Assembly (NCBI GenBank): GCA_949592205.1
Contig: CATIUR010000001.1
Coordinates: 244,271,250 to 244,335,249, forward strand
Source: Helichrysum umbraculigerum
Taxonomy: Eukaryota; Streptophyta; Magnoliopsida; Asterales; Asteraceae
Direction: 5' to 3'
Length of the DNA: 64,000 bases
Under the pieces are notes generated by a model that was not told the DNA's origin, searched no databases, and saw only the letters and a list, made by a program, of their open reading frames with translations. Positions 57,396-64,000 of the stretch are shown one piece after another. Numbering within the stretch: position 1 is the stretch's first letter; each line of letters begins with the position of its first letter. The position numbers were made by a program, and so were the translations under genes.

Positions 57396-57995
57396 TTAAA
57401 CCTCGTATTGGTTAATGTCGTCTTTGAGGTTTCGGTAACTGAAGCTAGGAACTTTGCTCACCCTATGGTGGTTGTGGTGGTGGCTCTCGGCAACATCTAC
57501 CATGGTGCACATTCTAGGCAAAAACCGACCACTACCGCCGCTCTTTCTCTTTCCCCTCCGCCATGTAATGTTCAAGAATCCAAAACTTGGCCAAAAGTTA
57601 GAACCACCACCATTACCATGACGATGCTTATTATCGTGATTAATAGAGCTTTTTATTGAACACTTACCATGATCAATACCTTCATTACCATAATTAGACT
57701 CAAGTCTTCTGAAATATTCTATCTCCTTCATCACAAGGTTTCCGACTGTGCCACGTGCCCCTATCTCAATTGGAACCGGATCACGACCACCCATCCTTTC
57801 CGGCAAGATGGTAGCGGCGGCTGAGGTGATGGTCATGGTGGTTTCTTTTGGTGTTGATCTAATGTTGAGAAAAGATTGCTTTTGGTGTGATGCACTACTT
57901 TTGCTTTGTACATAAGATGCAATATATTCCATTTTTAACAAAGTGGTCATGCCTTTGATAAAGTGCATAATGAGATGGTTTTTTCCTTTTGACAT
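57396..57995 (-). CDS. Plant protein of unknown function (199 aa)
   Basis: A single-exon ORF that stands out from chance frames by composition. It starts MSKGKNHLIMHFIKGMTTLL. A central block, GARGTVGNLVMKEIEYFRRLE (about residues 83-103), looks like a conserved plant motif that I recognise from uncharacterised proteins without being able to name a family. His/Asn/Gly-rich and basic stretches follow (HDNKHRHGNGGG, WRRGKRKSGG, ESHHHNHHRV), then an FSYRNLKDDINQYEV tail. No membrane segment or signal peptide. The ATG choice among three early Met codons is uncertain. Confidence 0.65.
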   Translation of the reverse strand: MSKGKNHLIMHFIKGMTTLLKMEYIASYVQSKSSASHQKQSFLNIRSTPKETTMTITSAAATILPERMGGRDPVPIEIGARGTVGNLVMKEIEYFRRLESNYGNEGIDHGKCSIKSSINHDNKHRHGNGGGSNFWPSFGFLNITWRRGKRKSGGSGRFLPRMCTMVDVAESHHHNHHRVSKVPSFSYRNLKDDINQYEV

Positions 57996-59449
57996 AAATT
58001 AGGCTTTTTGTATGGAGATGTTATGATCATCACACTCATGCCTATACTATACTTGCATTTATTAATCATTCACTTTAATTTCCTTCACGGAAACTTAACC
58101 ACTTGTTTATAAAACATAAAAATCAGCCATGTTTAAAGACTTCGTTTAAACTACAAATTCGAAAAGTAATGAAAAAGCTAATAACATGATGGTAACACGC
58201 ATGTGTTATACTAGTGTTTAAAACTTGTGTCATGCAATTAAATGATGTTAACAAAAAGTATTCTAGAGAAGTGCTGAATTTAAGTATAGAAGCTATACAA
58301 GTACCGTGCAAGATAACTTAAAAATAAAGAGAACTTTAACTGCCGTCAAATAAAATTATATTTTGTTCACGGAATTGATAAAGGGAATTAGATGGAATTG
58401 AAATTGAAATTTGTTTTTTTCTCTTAGCGTGTTTGCTTGTTATCTGTGAAAGTGAAATCCATCTAATTTAAGGAATTGGAATTCCTTTTGCTTTGATAAT
58501 TCCTTCGAAAACATTCCGCGAATCGCGAATCAAACGTACGTCCAAGGAGTATGCTATTACTAAAGTGAAATGGGATAATTAGAAGATTGATTACGGTTTA
58601 CCAAAAGAGGTGATAATGTAATGTTTCTATTGAAATAATTCATCATGAAACTACTCGAGTACTCTTTAACATCACAATCAATTGGTTGATTTTTCTTTTC
58701 ATCTTTTTTCATTACTTTCTCTGGTTCTAATTATTACTTTACTTGCAAAGTAAACTAACCATTTTTTTTAATAGCAAGGTACGCTTTGGTATTCTTTTTC
58801 AGTATTCATTTTGTCAAATTTGAATTAAAAATTACCTGCCAACACTTATCTTCATCTTGTTCCATTTTATTCATTATTTTATGAATGAATGTAAGTTGAA
58901 ACTTGAAGATGGGGAAAATGCCAGCACCTATAGCGTCTAACTCAGTGACTGAATACATGGATGGTGTATGGATGTGCATCGTAAGCAATCAGATGCTCTT
59001 GAAGTGTCATAAACAAGTGACCACCACAAACACCCACTTAGACATATAAGAACACTTTATTTTCCATGAGGTATTACTATATAATCCACAAGTACAAAAT
59101 TACAACTCACATTTGCAATATACATAACCCTCAAAATTGGAATCTACCTCTTCTCAATATAACTTATTCTTCTTTTTAATCTATACTCTCTGTATTCTCA
59201 AGCCTGGCACCAACATACCCAGAATGCCATAGGTTCAAGCCAAAAAACGGTCTATTTGCATACAACTGATATAAGAAAACTATCTCGTCTTACAAGGGTG
59301 AGCATTGCACCAATCAGATCCAAAGGCCACGTAATCAGATCTGAAGGCCAAGTGGTCTGGGTCATGCTATTACCCTTAATCTAAAGTTTCTACACTATAT
59401 GTATCTTTAATGTTCACCTTTTAGTTTGTCTTGTATAGGTATTACATGG
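57996..59449. other. Intergenic and 3' UTR sequence
   Basis: No supported gene. It contains the upstream region of the 199-aa gene and, towards 59100-59449, sequence likely to be the 3' UTR of the phospholipase gene. Short ORFs here lack codon structure. Confidence 0.5.
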
Positions 59450-62400
59450 CTAAGGTACACGAGGGAAATGACACGAATACCTTATGGTTCGATGAGATGC
59501 AAGAGCTTGTTGTAAAGCAACATTAACTCGAGCACCACCCATAAATATTGAATCGTACAGCTGACAAGTGAATCTTGACAGTTCCTCCTCATCATCGTCC
59601 CAAACTAACATACCTTTATCCGTACCTGTAGTAGTACCTTTATCAGTCTCACTATCTTCCCAGTCGCTTGCTGGGCTGATGGGTTCTGTATATTCATCAT
59701 CTCCTTCATCCACCCCGATTTCAAACTTGCCGTTTTCCAAATCATTGTACTCAGTTGAACCATGAAATGTGGTCAACTGCATTTCTTGGGGTTCTGATGA
59801 TGGACATATGACAGCTTTAGCACCAGAGTCTAGAAATGCCTTTATTAGAGCAGGTGAAGGACCGTATAAGCACGTGCATATTATGAACCTGTCCCTCCAA
59901 GCACCAACCTGCAAAATTTCCCACAATGAGATGTAGATGTCCTAAGAATTAGATCAATCATACCAATGAATGCTAACCAAGTATAATATCGAAATACATA
60001 CAAACATAACTAGACCTTATTTAAACATATTAAAGTTGTATATACAGCAATTTAGACAGCATAAATATTTTCATATTACAATATTTGATTAAAAAAAAAA
60101 AGGGAACAACAAATTCATTAAGTCTGATATCTGAAAACATACCATCCAACGAACATCTTCAGGAGTTAAGTGCATAGAAGGGACTGTCCTCCGGAACATG
60201 TAAGCCCCGATTTCTTGGTCATCTTCCATGACCTTTATAGATTATTAAGAGTTACTATATTATTTTGACATAAGCATCAGACGAGATAAATAGAGAAGCA
60301 TAAGTCAAATAAGCATACTTGGGTCTGGCGTCCTATGTAACGATGTACCACACCACCAATCTGGAAATAAGGCCGACAGGCAACCAAATCGGAAACACTA
60401 GAGATGTTGGAGATTGCAGATGTGTATTTTCTGCGTCGACCTTTTAACATTGATAGCAGACTGTATTTGACATTCTGCAAAAACTTTTCAGCGAGTTCTC
60501 CTGGTTCGGCGACCACAAATACATCATTTTGCCAGCTATCACATTGAAAAGGAATCAACTTAGATCAAGGGATAAAATGGTCTTTTCTGGCCAGGTTACT
60601 GAAACACCAGGCACAACCATGACTTCTATTAACACTAGCCAAAATCTGGCTTTGGGTATTCACAAAATATTTTAGAGAGGGAACATTTTTTGCAAAACTA
60701 TTTGCTTAACAGTAAAGGATAATTGATTCATTTACTTATGGATGGATTAATTTTGGTTGTGTTCTCAAATTGGCCAGACAATGTATGGCTAGTGAACAAA
60801 TCAAATGGGTAGAAGTCATCTCAGTTTATTATTAAGGCAATAAGGCATATAACATTATAACCTCCTAAACCTTTTCCTCTTCAAAGACTTGAGAATATCG
60901 ATTTTGTAATCATAACTAATGCATAACTGATTATAAAAAAGGACAAAGTGGTGTTCGCAGGTCAACTCAACCCGGCCTGACCCACACCCAAAAAAAAAAA
61001 AAAAATTGCCACTATGACTCGTTACCAACTCAGCCAACCCGACCATATTGTCACCTCTACTTGATATAAATTATAAATGAACAACCTCAAGTAAAGAAGG
61101 GAATGAACAAAGAAGACAATGACCTTAGTATTGAGCCAGTTGTATCATTTTGAAGAGCCAAGTGAACAACTCCAACCTGTGGTGAATTCATTAGCTTTTC
61201 ATGCAATAATCGAACTGGCACCGAAAGCTGTCTTGGTACTGTCGGGGATTCTGGAGGGGAAGATGTTCTTCCAGAATGAAATCCATCCAGGCTTAAATGT
61301 GGTACAGATTCAATTCTGCCAACCCTATGAAGTCCAAGATCAGGGCTGTAGAGAGCAGGGCTGGATGGAAAGCTTCCAGTGAATAATGGTGACGTGAATG
61401 GCGTAGGAAAAGATGTTCCCGGGTCTGGCTTATTAATGGTTACTGATGCGGCATTCAGAAGAGATAATCTTATACCATGATCAGAACAAAACGTTTGAAG
61501 TGACCAAGCATGGTTATAAACCCTTCCAGAATCTGGAAGGTGAGAAGCTTCCACTAGTAGCACATTACGTCTCCAGCCTAAAGATGGACCATTTTCACCT
61601 ACGTAAAATATACTAATTAGGTTAGGGATTAGAAGCATGAACTTTATATGAGATGGTGCGATAGAGATAAGTGGAGGTGCCAATCTTGATCACTTTACTT
61701 CCGAATGTGTTTATTTGGTATGTTTTATCTTTTAAGGAGTTTTTTGGGTAAAAAATAGCTTCAAAGGGAACAGGTGACATAGGACAAAAATCGACCAAAG
61801 TATAACTTTAGTGCATTAAACCACGTACAGCATTCTATTTAAAAGGGAGGGAAAAAGAGATTACTATTTATATAACATGACACACCAAAAACCATATGTT
61901 TACCTGTTACGACCTTCAAAAATATTTATTGAATTAAAAAAAAAAAAAAACAAGGCTCATTTAGCCATCTCTAGCAATAATCTACAAGTGACTTAGCAAG
62001 TATACCAGAATTTGGACCCTTTGGCTTTAAAGACTGCTGAGAGGTGAGATTATCTGGCATCTTTTCATCATTTTGGTTCAGCAGTAATCTCTCACACACC
62101 TTCTTAAAAGCCGGAGAATTATTCTGGATATATTCATCAGTTGCTGATTCTAACTTAAGCCAGACAGTGGGATCGGTTTCATCCAACTCCATATCACATC
62201 GTTCATCAACTGTAGAGAAGAAATCATAAAATTTCTAACAGGGGTCACACGAATTGTTTGTGTCACTATAGAATGTGGATAGATTTTGAAATACGAAAAT
62301 AAACCTGGATTGAACCGGAAATAGTGTATTTCAGGAATCATAGGCAACAATGTGCTCAATGCCTCCTCAACCCGTTCAACTGAGCAGGCACTCTCGATCA

Positions 62401-64000
62401 ACACCTGGCCAGTGTCCAAATAACGCCATCCACCTTTACGAGCCTGCATACAAATGCAGAACCAGAGTAAGCATACGTGTAGTAACATCAACATTTACAT
62501 ATCTGGAACAGCCAAACAGCATATCATTTAATTAATCAATTGCCACACTTGATTTTAGCTTATAAAAGATTCCATGATTATCAAGCTCAACCATCAGAAT
62601 CTTTCTTGGCGGTTATTGCAGTTGAGGTTTTTTCCCTGCTACAAGGACGATCAGTGAACCGATTGGCTGGGTCGGTCCAGGTTTTCTATATTCATATTGG
62701 TAAGACACCCTGAAGGAATTCAATTACAAATACCTTTGTTGGAACAGAACAACAACCAATCGAAACTAAAGTGTCAATTTTTGCATCAGGCCATAGGAGC
62801 TGTGCTTCTCGTATTGCAAATATGGTAGGGTTATTAGCAACAATAGCACCATCTTGCCAGCGAAGTAGACCTGCAGAAGAGATATGGCAGACGGAAGTGA
62901 ATAGTCGAACTTTTTATTTCAATGGGCAAACCAATTGCAGTAGAGGCCATAGTACATCTAATTAGTTTAACTACCTAAAAAAATTCTGAAGATACTAAAG
63001 TTACAAGTTACTTTTCCAAATGTTCTTCATTAGTCAATCACTATCTACAAGATACAGATAGACTTCTAATTACATAGATGTTTAACCATGCAAGAATAAT
63101 AATTATATACTACCACATATAACTAGTTGGTTTACAAAGTAAGAACTAATTCAGTTGTAATGAAAGACAGGGAACTTATACCATCTGAGTAATCATCTAG
63201 ATAATATGGAGCCGCAGATGATGCCCTTATAGCTTGCCAGAGATCATGCCTACAGCTTCCCATGTAAGCACTTCGCTTGTACCCAACCTGAGCACCAGTA
63301 GTTGCTGTTCCTGGTCCATTTGTTGAATAATTTTCTGACATCATCAAAGGAACTTCTGGTGTGCCAGCAGGGTACTAGAGTATTTAAAAAAAAAAAAAAA
63401 AGTAACAACAATTGGTCATCTTCCATTTTACAAGCAACACGTGAATTTAATAAATAACTAGGGAAAATTTGGTATTAGTAGAAACCTGGTAATTACGAAA
63501 TATAAATGGCTGTGCTGGTGCCACGTTGACTAATGTAGATACCACAAAAACTTTGGGAATCCTTTTTACTGATGAATCTATTAAGAGGTCCCCATCCTCA
63601 TCAGCACACATTTCCTTCAACAACCTCTCAAACTGATCGGCACTGTGCTGGACAAAATCAAAACTGATAACTTAAGATTTCATACAATCATATACCCTCA
63701 TACATGCATACATCTACAGGACCAATCATAGCAGGAAATTGTTTGGCACAAGCATTGACATCTAATAATGTACCATGTAAGCCTCTCTCTCTTCCTCACA
63801 CACATGTACATACACAAGCATATCTTCGGTGCTTAACCACATAAAAAACCTTGAATGATATGGTTTTTTTCTATAAAAATTTATTAATAGTCCATGATAT
63901 ACGAAATTTGCCTTCGCTAAGTTTGAAATAAATTTTAAGTGGAGAATAACATACTTTAGATCCATGCACAACAACCCTAAAACTTTGTGACGAGCTCTTG
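59450..64000 (-). CDS. pPLA-I: Patatin-type phospholipase A I (C-terminal half; gene continues beyond window)
   Basis: Ten exons are visible in phase on the - strand: 64000(+)-63955, 63647-63486, 63374-63182, 62870-62734, 62443-62305, 62209-62006, 61598-61124, 60535-60319, 60232-60143, 59908-59450 (TAG). They encode about 706 residues. The patatin-domain end is present with the catalytic-dyad Asp (RWQDGAIVANNP), DLWQAIRASSAAP and RKGGWRYLDTGQVL. Next come the conserved C-terminal blocks of plant phospholipase A I (DETDPTVWLKLESAT, GWRRNVLLVEASHLPDSGR, FVVAEPGELAEKFL) and an acidic tail. The nucleophile Ser (GXSXG) and N-terminal repeats lie outside the window. In Arabidopsis this enzyme hydrolyses galactolipids and phospholipids and affects basal jasmonate. 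No stop or frameshift, so probably functional. Confidence 0.92.

Noticed and set aside
58123..58988. Two short - strand ORFs in the intergenic region
   Set aside because: About 60 codons each, AT-rich, no motif or splice context.

Overview
This is a repeat-rich plant nuclear window, probably from an Asteraceae genome. That assignment is inferred from the style of the Ty1/copia 3' accessory ORFs and of the Ty3/gypsy (Tekay-like) elements. Host genes have GT-AG introns, and about 50 kb of the 64 kb is transposable element.

Layout. (1) 1-7678, + strand: the 3' part of a large SIRE/Maximus-like Ty1/copia element. It holds the RNase H end, a long non-coding stretch, a four-exon accessory gene, a second accessory ORF, the polypurine tract and the 3' LTR. 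It appears to sit inside the LTR of the next element. (2) 7679-12782, - strand: an internally deleted Ty3/gypsy element carrying a broken pol, which abuts a degenerate telomere-like (CCCTAAA) tract at 12783-12962. (3) 13350-42090: a PIF/Harbinger DNA transposon with TTA target duplications. Its transposase ORF is split by a four-level nest: gag-only gypsy element A (14017-40772, TSD AAATG); inside A's gag, gypsy element B (18155-35376, TSD AGAAG); inside B's 3' LTR, solo LTR C (21852-24397, TSD TACAT). Removing each insertion with one TSD copy restores the reading frame of both the transposase and A's gag. (4) 42744-43978: a non-autonomous hAT element with an 8-bp TSD. (5) 45169-46480: a 2-oxoglutarate dioxygenase pseudogene resembling scopoletin 8-hydroxylase. 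(6) 47541-55034, - strand: a decayed Ty1/copia element with near-identical LTRs. (7) 55161-55503: a MITE. (8) 55671-57146: a receptor-like cytoplasmic kinase. (9) 57396-57995: a plant protein of unknown function. (10) 59450 to beyond the window end, - strand: the 3' half of a patatin-type phospholipase A I gene.

Most unusual signals. The LTR U5/leader regions of gypsy families A, B and C contain short hairpins roughly every 25-35 bp. Their stems change in a compensatory way, while in B and C the loops keep a core that reads AAC on the element's RNA strand. Upstream, in the probable U3, A and C share clusters of GCGAC-core dyads, and B and D share a different dyad, GAATCCG-C-CGGATTC. Two accessory coding regions also stand out: the spliced multi-exon gene downstream of copia pol, and a 253-residue ORF with a C-terminal membrane helix between the primer-binding site and gag of element B.

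The host genes are unrelated to one another (specialised metabolism, immune-type kinase, lipid hydrolysis). Nothing in the window suggests they form one pathway.
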